Below, in pieces: positions 33,339-46,700 of a DNA stretch of 64,000 nucleotides. A model generated the notes under the pieces. It had not been told where the DNA came from. It searched no databases and saw only the letters and a program-made list of their open reading frames with translations. A program made the position numbers and the translations under genes. The DNA is from Macrostomum hystrix (taxonomy: Eukaryota; Platyhelminthes; Macrostomidae): NCBI GenBank assembly GCA_950097015.1, contig CATNEN010000012.1, forward strand, positions 241,501 to 305,500, written 5' to 3'. The stretch's first letter is position 1; every line of letters starts with the position of its first letter.

Positions 33339-35582
33339 TAAGATCTATGCATTGTACTCTCTAGCTAGGCCTAACTCACCATTCATATTCATGATTTAGT
33401 AAGTGGTCTCTCTCTTGTGCATGGCAGGATATCACTGCACTGAAAATCAAAAGTATATACAAATATGTTCAAATTAGTCATGGAACTAAAAAATCTGCTG
33501 ATCTTCCATCCACACACTGGCATGTGTATAGGCATGATAGCAGGGTGTTTAATTTATTCTCATGTTACTTAAGGCCAAGTTGACCAACTTGTCTGCTCAT
33601 AAATTTTATTTGCCTACAGATATGTTAACTTATCTGTTGGTAGAAAAAAAGACAGGAACCAAGAGCAGAAGTAGTTTTACAGGAATTTATATTTTTCTAA
33701 TTTTTTATGTTTATTACTTTGATTGTAAAAGCAAGTAACATACAGTTTAACATGTGGTCTATATACCATACTAAATATACTACTGGCCCATATAGTTCAT
33801 ATAGTATTGAAAATTAATTAGTAATGCACTTAAAAATATATAAATATATAGATATTTGTAACTTTGTTTCCCCTCACCTCCTTATCTGCTAATTTGTTTT
33901 CTTTCAACCTCAAACTTTGACTTTGTTTTTCTCATCTGCAACTTAGTTATGTTTATTTGTTCTATTTGCACATTAAAACATGTTGCTTTGGTCCAATTTT
34001 TACAACTGTGTCTTTTCAGTTTTTTTATCTTTTTTCTTCCTTTCTTATTTCTTTTGTTTCTCTCTGTTTTCCTCTCTTCTCTTTGTTTGTTTCTTTCTTT
34101 GCTTTCTTTCTATTTTTGACCCTTGGTCCCCCTTTGATTTTTGTTTTGCCTTAGGTCAGTCAATTTTTTCAACTTTCTTTGCATGACCATCATTTCACCT
34201 GGCTGATTTGGCTAGGCTAGTCAGGTGTTAGATATGTATATCAGAAGTTAAATTTGAACATTGTACATATATTGGTTTATATTGTTTAAAATGTCACATC
34301 TTGCCATTCAGAGTTTAGTTGTTGGTTTCAAATATAAGTGCATTTCAATAAAATTTAATATGTGGCAAAAGTCGCATTTGTCAACTTATTTGAATTTTAA
34401 ACTGTTCTATGCAGTTGTAGAACTGTATAGTATCTGAATATACTATATGAAACCACCAAGCAAGTACATTAATAAAATGGCTAAGAGTTAGAGACAGAAA
34501 CAATTAAGATTCATGCTTAAGTAAACCCCCACAATAAACAAATCAAACATGGGGTTATAGCTACAAACTGGTAAAGGACAAGTGAATGACCAAACAATGT
34601 AATGAAGAGTGTCTATGATAGTGGAAGCTGCCTTGCAGACAGCTTTCTTATGCATATTGACCAGCACCTACAAACTCTAGGAGGAACAGGCCAAGAACAA
34701 GGCCTGGACAGGAATCCAAGAACAGAATGTGCTTCAAATGAAACAATATGTAAACAATGATAATAGTGACTATTATGTCTGGATTATGTAAAAAATGTAA
34801 GTTTGCTCTATTTACAAAAAATTTCACACCATGTGCCATTCACAGTCAATACCTTGATGGGCAGTATATTCCAGAAAATTTTCTTAGGATCAACTAACAG
34901 CCAGCCAAGGAGAAGACATACAGCCATGTATAGCTTTTTATTGTCAGACTCCACAGTAGCCAAGTACTCCTTTCATAGCCAGAAGTTTCTCATGAAATGC
35001 TACTTACTGTAAACCATAGAATACTGTTAAAAGGCAATAGCTGCAGCTGTGCTGTTGGCTGCACATCTGCCCAATTGGCTCAGGTGTAATCAATTGTTAT
35101 TTTTATTGAATATTTTTGAAGCTCTGACACATATGTATAAATAATCTAGCGTTATCTGAAAAGGCTTTGGAAAAACATTTCACAAAGGAAACAAATTTTA
35201 ATCCCTAATTTGGAGGTCAAGTAAGTTTATGTTGCCCTAAACCTCTCTGGAATTTAATCATATATCTCTTGTCTCTAAAATATAAATTAGGCATCTAGAG
35301 GAAATCTGGTGAACAGTATATTTCAATTTTTTATGTGGCCGTGTTTTACCTTTAAGGCATCATATTAAACCATTGGAGCTTTAGTTGTGCTTTATTTAAA
35401 ACATAGATCAATTCAATGAAAATATAGGTTATATATTAACACCAAAGCACTTTATGTGACATATTCAAATTTAATACTCTTATGTTTGCAAACATAATTG
35501 CAGCGATTAGCAATTCTCAGCTTATTTCTAAGCTTATTAATTAGAACTAAAAGATAAGATTTCTAAAAGGTAACTAACAACT
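33339..35582. other. AT-rich 5' flank of the hnRNP H/F-like gene
   Basis: Contains a T/C-rich tract around 34000-34130. No exon could be assigned; 5' untranslated exons may lie here. Confidence 0.5.
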
Positions 35583-38500
35583 ATGCCAACCAATGGTGAA
35601 GTTCAAAGCAATGTGGTGCGCATGCGCGGCCTACCTTACGAGGTGACGACAGCTAGCATTCTAGAATTCTTTGAAGGCTGCGCTATTAAAGACGGCGAGC
35701 AGGGCGTCCACCTAACTCGGGACAGTCTGGGCCGGCCGTCTGGCGAGGCCTACGTAGAATTTGACACAGTTGAAGACGCCAAATCCGCCATGCAGTTCGA
35801 TCGCAAGCACATTGGCAAACGCTACGTAGAATTGTTTGCTTCGAATGAAAACGAAATGAAATTTGTTCTGCCTAGGTCCGGCCTGGAGGCGCCGCTTCGC
35901 GAACCCGTGCTGCGCATGCGCGGCCTGCCCTATTCGGCCGACTTTGCCGCTATCCGAGAATTCTTCCAGGGCTACACAATCGTTAAGGACGGCATCCTGA
36001 TGGTGTACAACGATAGCGGCAAGCCGTCTGGGGAGGCGTACGTACAGTTCGTCTCGCCCGATGTTGCCATGCGGGCCATGTCCAAGAATAAGCAGAATAT
36101 GGGGCATCGCTATGTTGAACTTTTCCCTAGCTCTATGGGCGAAGCCTACGCCGAGGCTAATAGGCAGCAGAGCATGCAGCAGATGTACTCGGGTGGTGAG
36201 TTAACTAATGGCTCGAATGCCAAATTGACAATTGTTTATTTTTCTAAAAAGAAACCTTTTCACTTTGAAAAGGTAAGTATCACTTTTATTTATCTGGCAC
36301 TCTGTATTACAACAAAAAACAGCAAATAGCATTATACAACATTCTCAAATTTCCATCGAATGTACAAAGATTATTACTGATAACTTAGGTTGGATAAGCG
36401 CATCGGTTGGTTGGTCGCTGAATGAATCAGTTAATCAATTGCGTCATCTAACACGATTTTGTTGGTTAGCCAGTCTTCTACTGGCTCTCTGATTGGTTAG
36501 TTGGCTTGACGTATCGGTCATTGGCTAGCTATTTGGTTGATTGGCAGGCTTTGCTGGCTCAAGTAGAGCGTTAGGCTGGTTGGCTGATTGGCTGGCTTAT
36601 CGGAGGGTCAAGTGATTTGCTTATTGGATTTTTTAGCATAACGATCAGATGGTCGGCTTGCCGATCGGTGTGTTAGTCGGCTGGCTAACTGTTTGGGTAG
36701 TTTGGTTTACCCAATTTTGAAAGACTCAACGGTTGGTTGGTTCGACTCACCGGTTTGGGTGGTTTGACTCACCGGTTTGGTTGGTTTGAATCACCGGTTT
36801 GGGTGGTTTGACTCACCGGTTTGGTTGGTTTTTCGAATCACCGGTTTGGTTGGTTTGAATTACCGGTTTGGTTGGTTTGAATCACTGGTTTGGTAGGTTG
36901 ATTGGGTTGACTCATCGGTTTTGGTAGGTTGATTGGGTTGACTCATCGGTTGGTTGGTTGATTGGGTTGACTCACCGGTTTTGGTAGGTTGATTGGGTTG
37001 ACTCATCGGTTGGTTGGTTGATTGGTTTGACTCACCGGTTAGTTGATTGGTTGGTTTGGTTTGACCCACCTGTTGGTCGGTTGGTTTGATTTGACTCACC
37101 GGTTGGTTGATTGGTTGGCTTGACTCACGTTGGTTGGCTGTTTTGGTTTACTAGTTGGTTGGTTGGCTCGGCTCATTGTTTGGTTGGCTCGGCTCATTGG
37201 TTGGTTGGTTGGCTCGACATATTGGTTGGTTGGCTCGGCTCATTGGTTGGTTGACTCGGCTCATTGGTTGGTTGGCTCGGCTCATTGGTTGGTTGGTTGG
37301 CTCGGCTTATTGGTCGGTTGGTTGATTTAGTTCACCGGTTGGTTGGTTGGCTTGATCCATTGGTTGGTTGGCTTGACCCATTGGTTGGTTGGTTGGCTCG
37401 GCCCATTGGATGGTTGGTTGGCTCGGCTTATTGGTTGGTTGGTTTGCCTCATCGATTGGTTGGCTAATTAATAAATGTGTTTACTTGGTTTGGTCGCGTG
37501 GCTAACCAGCGCAGCCAAACTGATCGAATTGAGTGCTTCAACAGGTTCAAGATCTTCAATCTACCGAGCGCACCTAAAGCCAGTCCAGATCCGAGTCTTG
37601 CGCTGTCTGCTACCGTTTGCAACAAAGCCGGTATGCTTGTTCGTCGGTTGAGTCCTTCCGTCTTCCATGGCATTACGAATTGCATCAGAGAAGAAGACTC
37701 GAACAAATAAAAAAGTGTTTTTCAATTGAAATTCAAGGCCAGATTAGAAAAGTTTTTTGTCGACAAAAACCTATAGAACCTAGGTCGACAGCCGTATATA
37801 GCTCGCGGGCATTAGAGTGAATCCAACAGAAGGCAATGCACCGCATTGAAACTTGAACACTCGATAGGCGAGGACAGGCGAGAGATGAAACACGGTAGAG
37901 ACGAGACACTGCAGATATGGGACAGGCGACAGATGAGACACGAGAGAGATGAAACACGGTAGAGACGAGACACTGCAGATATGGGACAGGCGACAGATGA
38001 GACACGAGAGAGATGAAACACGGTAGAGACAAGACACTGCAGATATGGGACAGGCGACAGATGAGACACGAGAGAGATGAAACACGGTAGAGACAAGACA
38101 CTGCAGATATGGGACAGGCGACAGATGAGACACGAGAGCGATGAAACACGGTAGAGACAAGACACTGCAGATATGGGACAGGTGACAGATGAGACACGAG
38201 AGCGATGAAACACGGTAGAGACGAGACACTGCAGATATGACACTCGCGACAGATAAGACACGAGAGAGATGAAACACGGTAGAGACGAGACACTGCAGAT
38301 ATGGGACAGGTGACAGATGAGACACGAGAGAGATGAAACACGGTAGAGACAAGACACTGCAGATATGGGACAGGCGACAGATGAGACACGAGAGAGATGA
38401 AACACGGTAGAGACGAGACACTGCAGATATGACACTCGCGACAGATGAGACACGAGAGAGATGAAACACGGTAGAGACGAGACACTGCAGATATGGGATG

Positions 38501-40564
38501 GGATGAGAATGGGATAGGGTAGAGTAGATGTTGAAAGAAGCTTGAGGCTGTATTTAGGAGCTTCTAACGCCCGCGAGCCAGATATTGCTGATTCCTGCTA
38601 TCTATAAAAAAGATAACGAAAAAAAGCTGAATAAAATACATTTATTTCCAAAATTGCTTCCCTCTCGACCGCTATCCCCATTCCAATAGCCTAAACTAGC
38701 ATTCAACAACGCACATACTTGCAGAATATCCGGGCATCGGTGGCTACGGTGATTATCAGCAGCCAATGGCTGGTGGTTATGCGGGGCCCCCTTATCACGG
38801 CGGACCAATGGGTGCAGGCCGGGTAGCTGCCGGCCCTATGCGGGGCGGCCTCAGGGGACCCGGTGGGCCCATGTCCATGCGGCCGGGTCTGGCCCGGCCC
38901 AGTCCCTATCAGGCTGGGCCGCCGGGCAGGCGGTTCGGGTCGTCGGGCAAGCCGGGTAGTGCTTGGGCATCGCGCACTGGCTTTTGGGTACACATGCGCG
39001 GCCTGCCATACTCGACAAGCGAACAGGAGATTGTCGACTTTTTCTCGCCGCTCAGTCTAGCCCACATTGAATTGCACTATAACGCGGCCGGTCTGCCTAG
39101 CGGCGAGGCCGATGTCGACTTTTACAATTTCGACGACGCCAAAGCGGCCATGGCCAAGGATAAGCAGCACATGGGATCGCGCTATATAGACCTGTTCCTG
39201 CACCAGGCGCCGGAAGAGGCCGCCATCGGATTCGGCAATGGCGGAGGCGGCGGTGGCGGCGGCGGAGGTGGCCCTTTCGGGGGCGCAGCTGCCGGTGCTG
39301 GTTTCGGCGGACCGATGGGCATGGCGCCGTTTAATGGCGCTCCTCCACCGCGAGGCGCCTTCCGCGGTGGCGCGGCCGGGCCTGGACGTGGTGGACCCGG
39401 CGGCGCCGGATTCAAGGTTAGATTGCTTCAAGTAACATTGTTTGAGGGATGAGTTAGTCAAATTGGTAAACGGCAGATTTTCAAGGATATTTCTACGAAA
39501 TTCGGGCTTTGAGACCATATTCTAAGAAACAAGTTGTAATTTTGGGAAATTTAGGGTGCAATTTGTACTTTTTATATTGCTTTGCCTCCAGTTTCTAAAA
39601 AACAGATTGCCATTTCTTGGAAATTTTGGGGCGTAATCTACTTTGCGGTTTCTTTTCTTCTAAATATCTCACAGAAAAACACATGGCGAGAATACACACT
39701 TTCCACTGAGTATATACTCAACCATATACTCAACCATATGGTTGGCTGTCAGTTCTAAATCTTCATAACATTTTATATTTTGGTTCCTAGTTGCACCTTC
39801 GCGGCCTACCGTGGTCTTCCGGTGAGCGGGAGATTGCCAACTTCTTCTATCCGCTGCAGCCGGCCCGAATCAATGTGCTGCCGGATGCCAGCGGTCGAAG
39901 CTCCGGCGAGGCGGACGTCTTTTTCCACACGGCCGAAGAGCAACAGCAGGCGCTAGCTCGCAATGGCGAATGCCTGGGTGAGCTGCTCGACTGCGATCAG
40001 AGCTGGGCTTGAGTAGGATTAGATAGATAATTAACTTAAGTAGGGGTAGATAATCATCGTGGGATAGGGTTAATAAGGAGTTTTAGTAGGTGTAGATAAT
40101 AAACTTGAGTAGGGATTGATGATGAGTTTTAATTAAAATAGATAATAAGCTTAATTAGGGGTCACTGTTGAGCTTGAGTAGGGGTAGACAGTGAGCTTGA
40201 GTAGGGGTAGATAGTGAGCTTGAGTAGGGGTAGACAGTGAGCTTGAGTAGGGGTAGACAGTGAGCTTGAGTAGGGGTAGACAGTGAGCTTGAGTAGGGGT
40301 AGATAGTGAGCTTGAGTAGGGGTAGATAGTGAGCTTGAGTATGGGAAAATAGTGAGCTTGAGTAGGGGTAGATAGTGAGCTTGCGTAGGACCAGGGGTAG
40401 ATAATGAGCTTGATTAAGGAGTAAAAGGTAGTATATTTTCATAGTTTTTTCGTTTTTTAATTGGCCTGTATATTGGCAGATATCTGAATGCTAGCTTAAT
40501 AATTGTACTCACTCTTCTCTGCATTGCAGGCTCTCGCTACATTGAGATATTCATCCGATACTGA
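35583..40564 (+). CDS. hnRNP H/F-like RNA-binding protein with four quasi-RRMs
   Basis: Exons 35583-36195, 38725-39416, 39791-39977 and 40530-40564 join in frame at GT-AG sites (phases 1, 0, 1). qRRM1 starts VVRMRGLPYEVTTASILEFF and ends HIGKRYVELF. qRRM2 starts VLRMRGLPYSADFAAIREFF and ends NMGHRYVELF. A Gly/Pro/Tyr-rich linker follows. qRRM3 is VHMRGLPYSTSEQEIVDFF to HMGSRYIDLF. A poly-Gly stretch and Gly/Arg/Pro-rich region follow, then qRRM4 (LHLRGLPWSSGEREIANFF to GSRYIEIF), with the stop two residues later. The RGLPY and (R)Y(I/V)(E/D)(L/I)F signatures define the hnRNP H/F/GRSF class, which binds G-runs and regulates splicing in the nucleus. Vertebrate H/F has three such domains, so four is notable. 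Intron 1 (2.5 kb) and intron 3 carry repeats. The start is the first ATG in frame. Confidence 0.92.
36720..37460. repeat. GGTTGGTTG-type minisatellite in hnRNP intron 1
   Basis: Units of GGTTTGACTCACCGGTTT changing gradually to GGTTGGCTCGGCTCATTG, with 20-30 bp periodicity. Looser GGTTGG-rich sequence precedes it from about 36400. The G/T strand asymmetry sits within a transcript encoding a G-run-binding protein family. Confidence 0.9.
37789..38590. mobile_element. Probable MITE with imperfect inverted ends and internal minisatellite
   Basis: The left end CAGCCGTATATAGCTCGCGG (continuing GCATTAGA) matches the reverse complement of the right end CAGCAATATCTGGCTCGCGG (continuing GCGTTAGA) with a few differences. 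No target duplication was seen. The interior is a tandem array (37862-38490) of about 62-bp units containing CACGGTAGAGACGAGACACT and GACAGATGAGACACGAGAG, which resembles the array in the hAT MITE at 6734-7277. Superfamily uncertain, possibly hAT. Confidence 0.6.
37862..38490. repeat. 62-bp minisatellite inside the element at 37789
   Basis: About ten copies with variants CTGCAGATATGGGACAGGCG and CTGCAGATATGACACTCGCG. Located in hnRNP intron 1. Confidence 0.95.
40160..40410. repeat. 23-bp minisatellite in the last hnRNP intron
   Basis: About eleven copies of GAGCTTGAGTAGGGGTAGA plus CAGT or TAGT; degenerate related copies extend back to about 40015. Confidence 0.95.
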
Positions 40565-41531
40565 TGAACAAGCTCGATAAGTTTTTAAAATAACACAATG
40601 AAAACTGGCTTTTTTGCTTTATGTTTCTTTGCTTCAGTGTTGTTTGTCTTGCTGAGTCGTAAGTCGCAATTTCGTCAATTCCTATTTATGTTTATCGTCC
40701 AACTCTTATTTACAATCCCCTAAATATTGTTCCCACAGTTTTTCTACTCAATGAAGTTGTTTGTATGTCCCGGTAATGTTCAAGTGTGTGTAATTTGCTA
40801 CACAGACTAATGATCACTTTATTTAATCCTTAGATTAGTCACTCACTGTTTGGATCCTAGGATCGAAAATATGTCTGAGTAACCTATGTAGTAATTGATT
40901 TCTACTATGTCTATTTGGTCACTGAGTATGGAACTGTTTTTTATTGTTCTGTATTGCCCTCCAGCTGTATATGTTAGTTTTGTCAATGAAGTTAAACCAG
41001 TTTATGTTAAACTTCACAGCTTTTTTTGCTAATTTCCACCTTAAAACGATGTTTGTTTCTTACTGTTCTTTGTCCAATTAACAAATATTGCTTCAGTGTT
41101 ACAAATGCGTCATTTTAAAAGTACATTTGCTAATTAAAAGTACAATTAATCTAATGCTTTCAGTTTCGAAAAGTAATATAGAAACTGAAGGCACAATACA
41201 AGAAGTGTTTGATCTACTAGCTAGTGTCATTTTAGCACAAAACCGATATTTCTCGTAGTTATTGACTTCCTGTGTTTTATTTTTGCTTTTAAGTGAAATA
41301 TGTAGCTAGTTAAAGTTAAAAAATACCTATTATATGTGTCTATGTTTGCGATATTTACATAAACTCTTTGGCCATGTTTGCAAACAAATCTTAAAAGAAA
41401 AAATTCCGTTTCCCTTTTATCAGACTTTGCTTGGCCAACAGTTATCCTAAATTATCCCCAAATCTGCATATTAATCCGCTCAGTTAGCGAATCAATCAAG
41501 CCTACTTGAAAAACTATACCCTAGAGCCATG
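40565..41531. other. 3' flank of the hnRNP gene
   Basis: AT-rich; presumably contains the 3' untranslated region. No further gene recognised. Confidence 0.5.
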
Positions 41532-43540
41532 GCTAATTATCTCTCCAGTTAGCTAATTATCTCTCCAGTTGGCTAATTATCTCTCCAGTTGGCTAATTAT
41601 CTCTCCAGTTGGCTAATTATCTCTCCAGTTGGCCAATTATCTCTCCAGTTGGCTAATTATCTCTCCAGTTGGCTAATTAGCTCTCCAGTTGGCCAATTAT
41701 CTCTCCAGTTAGCTAATTATCTCTCCAGTTGGCTAATTATCTCTCCAGTTGGCTAATTATCTCTCCAGTTGGCTAATTATCTCTCCAGTTGGCTAATTAT
41801 CTCTCCAGTTGGCTAATTAGCTCTCCAGTTGGCTAATTATCTCTCCAGTTGGCTAATTATCTCTCCAGTTGGCTAATTAGCTCTCCAGTTGGCCAATTAT
41901 CTCTCCAGTTAAGCTAATTATCTCTCCAGTTGGCTAATTATCTCTCCAGTTGGCTAATTATCTCTCCAGTTGGCCAATTATCTCTCCAGTTAAGCTAATT
42001 ATCTCTCCAGTTGGCCAATTATCTCTCCAGTTGGCCAATTATCTCTCCAGTTAGCTAATTATCTCTCCAGTTGGCTAATTATCTCTCCAGTTGGCCAATT
42101 ATCTCTCCAGTTGGCTAATTATCTCTCCAGTTGGCCAATTATCTCTCCAGTTGGCTAATTATCTCTCCAGTTGGCCAATTATCTCTCCAGTTAGCTAATT
42201 ATCTCTCCAGTTGGCTAATTATCTCTCCAGTTGGCCAATTATCTCTCCAGTTGGCTAATTATCTCTCCAGTTGGCCAATTATCTCTCCAGTTGGCTAATT
42301 ATCTCTCCAGTTGGCTAATTATCTCTCCAGTTGGCCAATTATCTCTCCAGTTGGCTAATTATCTCTCCAGTTAGCCAATTATCTCTCCAGTTGGCTAATT
42401 ATCTCTCCAGTTGGCTAATTATCTCTCCAGTTGGCTAATTATCTCTCCAGTTGGCCAATTATCTCTCCAGTTGGCTAATTATCTCTCCAGTTGGCTAATT
42501 ATCTCTCCAGTTGGCCAATTATCTCTCCAGTTGGCTAATTATCTCTCCAGTTGGCTAATTATCTCTCCAGTTGGCCAATTATCTCTCCAGTTGGCTAATT
42601 ATCTCTCCAGTTGGCTAATTATCTCTCCAGTTGGCTAATTATCTCTCCAGTTGGCTAATTATCTCTCCAGTTGGCTAATTATCTCTCCAGTTAAGCTAAT
42701 TATCTCTCCAGTTGGCCAATTATCTCTCCAGTTGGCTAATTATCTCTCCAGTTGGCTAATTATCTCTCCAGTTGGCTAATTATCTCTCCAGTTGGCTAAT
42801 TATCTCTCCAGTTTGCCAATTATCTCTCCAGTTAAGCTAATTATCTCTCCAGTTGGCCAATTATCTCTCCAGTTGGCTAATTATCTCTCCAGTTGGCTAA
42901 TTATCTCTCCAGTTGGCTAATTATCTCTCCAGTTGGCTAATTATCTCTCCAGTTGGCTAATTATCTCTCCAGTTGGCCAATTATCTCTCCAGTTAAGCTA
43001 ATTATCTCTCCAGTTGGCTAATTATCTCTCCAGTTGGCTAATTATCTCTCTAGTTGGCTAATTATCTCTCCAGTTGGCCAATTATCTCTCCAGTTAGCTA
43101 ATTATCTCTCCAGTTGGCTAATTATCTCTCCAGTTGGCTAATTATCTCTCTAGTTGGCTAATTATCTCTCCAGTTGGCCAATTATCTCTCCAGTTAGCTA
43201 ATTATCTCTCCAGTTGGCTAATTATCTCTCCAGTTGGCCAATTATCTCTCCAGTTGGCTAATTATCTCTCCAGTTGGCTAATTATCTCTCCAGTTGGCCA
43301 ATTATCTCTCCAGTTGGCCAATTATCTCTCCAGTTAGCTAATTATCTCTCCAGTTGGCTAATTATCTCTCCAGTTGGCCAATTATCTCTCCAGTTGGCTA
43401 ATTATCTCTCCAGTTGGCCAATTATCTCTCCAGTTGGCTAATTATCTCTCCAGTTAGCTAATTATCTCTCCAGTTGGCCAATTATCTCTCAAGTTGGCCA
43501 ATTATCTCTTCAGTTGGCCAATTATCTCTTCAGTTGGCCA
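41532..43540. repeat. 2-kb array of a 20-bp unit
   Basis: About 100 copies of CTAATTATCTCTCCAGTTGG with three main variants (GGCTAATT, GGCCAATT, AGCTAATT) and rare 21-bp units (AAGCTAATT). It is the largest array in the window. CTCTCCAG reads like a splice acceptor on the plus strand at every period. It ends about 230 bp before the AP5Z1 start codon. Confidence 0.98.
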
Positions 43541-43767
43541 AATATCCCCCAGGTGACTAGTTATTCCCAGCCTAATGCCCCCCATTTGGCCCGTATTCAG
43601 CCAGTCGGCAAACAGTCCTCACAGTTTCTCAACGAACTGTAAGAATAAAGAAAAAAACAATATTTTTTGCAGGCCACCGTGTGAAAGCTGGGTTGGCCAC
43701 TAACTTCCTATTGGTTCGGCTGGGAATTTCGACAGCGCGGTAAAGAAAGAAGCCCTCCAGCTAGACA

Positions 43768-46700
43768 ATGAACCGCGCCGCCTACGAGACTCAAATTCGT
43801 CTGTCGGAGTCGGCAAGCCTGCGCGAACTGGACCTGCTACTCTGTCGGCACGTTGAAGCCTTCGACTTTGCCGCCGATGGCGGCGGCGTTGATCTGCCAG
43901 ATTTGAACGGCCTGCTGCATTGTCTGCGGGCGCGCTACTCTGTTGCCGGCATCTGCGACTTAACACCCGCCCAGCTTGGCATGACTGTGCGCCTCATCGC
44001 CCGGGTGGCAACCGTTGCCGTGCTGCAGCAGCAGCAGCGCTTCATCTTCGCCAGGGAGGCCGCCGGAGCATTGCTGGATACACTCATCGATTATTATTTT
44101 GGCGGCCGTCCGGCGAGCCCTGCTGGCGGTGGCGACGCACATCGACAGGCGATTTCGACGGCGCTGGACGCCGCCGCTGGCGACCTGCTCGGACTGCTGC
44201 GCTCCGCCGACTGCCTGGCTGATCGTGAGTGACGCTTTGTGTCTGCTGTCTGTCTGTCTGTCTGTTTTGCCGCCTGGTTTCAGTTTTTTATTCCTGATTG
44301 TCTGTTTCATTCTACTAAACTCTCTGCCCTACCACTTTTACAGCCGAGCCTCTGATTGGTCGAGCAACTCGCGAGCTCGCCAACCAATCAAGCCAAGCCA
44401 GCCCGACCAGGCGTCTGCAGTGCCTGGCTTTTCTCACCCGCTTAGCCGACGCCAGTCGTCAGCAGCAGCAGCCACAGTCGAGCCTGCTGCTCTCAGACGA
44501 TCGTCTGCACTCCTGCCTGTGCACCCTGGTGGACATTATGCGCTGGCCCGGGCGAGCCTGGCTCTCTGGCGAATTCAACAGCGGTGGCGGCAGCATCGGA
44601 GGTTCTGCCATTTTGTCAGCCTCGATTACATCGGGCGCGTCTGTTGGCTCGCCGCCGGTTGGTGGCGCCGTCACGGAGATCGACGGCCAGCCGGTGGGCC
44701 AACAGGGCGGGCAAATGTTTCTCACCTGCGCGCATCAGGTGAGCAATTACAAATGCTACTACTTGTCTTACTACTTCAAGTAAGCTTTCATGTTTTTTTT
44801 TTAAATTGCTGTTAAAAAACTTTCTCCAGTTCCCCAGTTGGAGTCCCGATCTGGAGCTCAGCCACGCCGCCTTCTCTGTGCTTCGCCGTTGGCTTCTCTG
44901 CCTACTGGAGCGCGCCAGTCCCGCCGCTTTAGCCCGCACCTGCCAAGCTGTGAAAGCCGATCTGCACAGCCTCTGCTGGCAGCTGCTGGACCAGTGCGAG
45001 CGCCGGCCTGCCGTCCAGACCGATGCCGACTTGCTCATGCCGGCCCTGCTCAGCGAGACTGCGGAACTGGCATGCCTGCTCTGCCGACTTGACTCCGGTC
45101 TACTGGCCAGATATTTCACCCGGATGGAAGCGATCTACGGCCAGCTGCTGGGACCGGCTCCTCCACCTGCTCAGGTGCGACAGTAACCTGAGGCATTGAT
45201 TTTGATAGGGAATGTGATAGGACCTACAGAGGCCATGGGAATGTGATAGGACCAACTGAGGCTGGGAATGTGATAGGACCTACAGAGGCCATGGGAATGT
45301 GATAGGACCAACTGAGGCTGGGAATGTGATAGGACCTACAGAGGCCATGGGAATGTGATAGGGCCAAATGAGGCCATGGGAATGTGATAGGGCCAACTGA
45401 GGCGATGGGAATGTGATAGGACCAAATGAGGCTATGGGAATGTGATAGGACCTACAGAGGCCATGGGAATGTGATAGGGCCAACTGAGGCCATGTGAATG
45501 TTTGACCGCCTTATTCCGAGCCTCGCGATCCGGCTGGGCTCATCCGCTCTACGATACTGAAAAAAGTCTACCCCCTCCATACTAACTGTCGTTTTGACAA
45601 TAAATAAATTAGCAGTTTGGTAGATGAAGTTTATTTCGTGGCAGTGGTAGCAGCCCTCCAAAAAAACACGGGGATATTTTCCGGGATATTTTTCATTTCG
45701 TCCGGATATTATTGACTATCCAGTGTAAGTAAATTTATCCGGTAAATAATCCAGATATGTGACGCAAAGTTTACACATCCGGGAAAAATGTCCGGATATT
45801 CGTCAGGATTTCTCTCCGGATATGGAGTCCGTATTCCGTCTCTTGTCCGGGATAAATGCACGCCCGAATCCCTGAGAAGTGCCCGAATATCGAGCGTAAG
45901 TAATTACGACGCAAAAATAAAACAACACGACAAAATATGAAGAAGTACTTTTCAAATAGCACCGGAATTTAATCCCGTTCAGTTTGGCGAATTGCCAATT
46001 TGTTCAGAAAGCTTGCTGCCTAAAGGACTATTGCTTCTGTTTGTAATAAAAAAGGGAAGAAGATCGACAGACAAATCGGAGTCATCTTTTTATAAAAGCA
46101 ATGCGTTGGGCAATAAATTCAGCTTATGTGGGGGGCGCACTTGGAATTAGTAGAATTAGTTTTTGAGACAATAATTCCTCCATACTTGAGTCACAAAGAG
46201 CATCTCCTAACGCCTCAATCATCTAATCTCACAGAATCTCGTAAAACCCCAGCTCCATTCTTCCTCTACCCAATATCCACACTGTCATTGTCCTCCTCCT
46301 CAGTGTTGCCACCCACAAAAAGAGAAAAAAGTTGCTGCTGCAAAAATAAATCTCCAACTGGATAATAGTGAAACAGGGATAAAAATACACATGACAAAAG
46401 TCACACCTTCACAATTCTTCACTCATTATTTGATGTTAGTAATCATCCTCCTCCTCCTCCTCCTCCTCCAGTAGCTCGCTAATCACTGCGTCGTAAAGCG
46501 GCCCCGTCTGCTCCTGCTTCTTCCTGCGATTCCGCTCCTTCGTGGCCTCATTCTTACGCTGCCGCTCCTCCGCCGGCTTTTTTGGAAGATCGCCGTATCG
46601 CGGCACTGGTTGAAACTGTCGTGGACGTCATGTTCTTCTAGTTGGATGCCTTCACGTACGCAGTACGCCTCACATAGAGCAATTTTGGCGCTCGTCGCTA

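Noticed and set aside
37789-38590. 8-bp target duplication for the second MITE
   Set aside because: Flanks on the two sides do not match, so hAT assignment stays tentative.
46126-46365. Small plus-strand open frame at the end of the CACTA-like element
   Set aside because: Lies in the noncoding terminal region; no domain.
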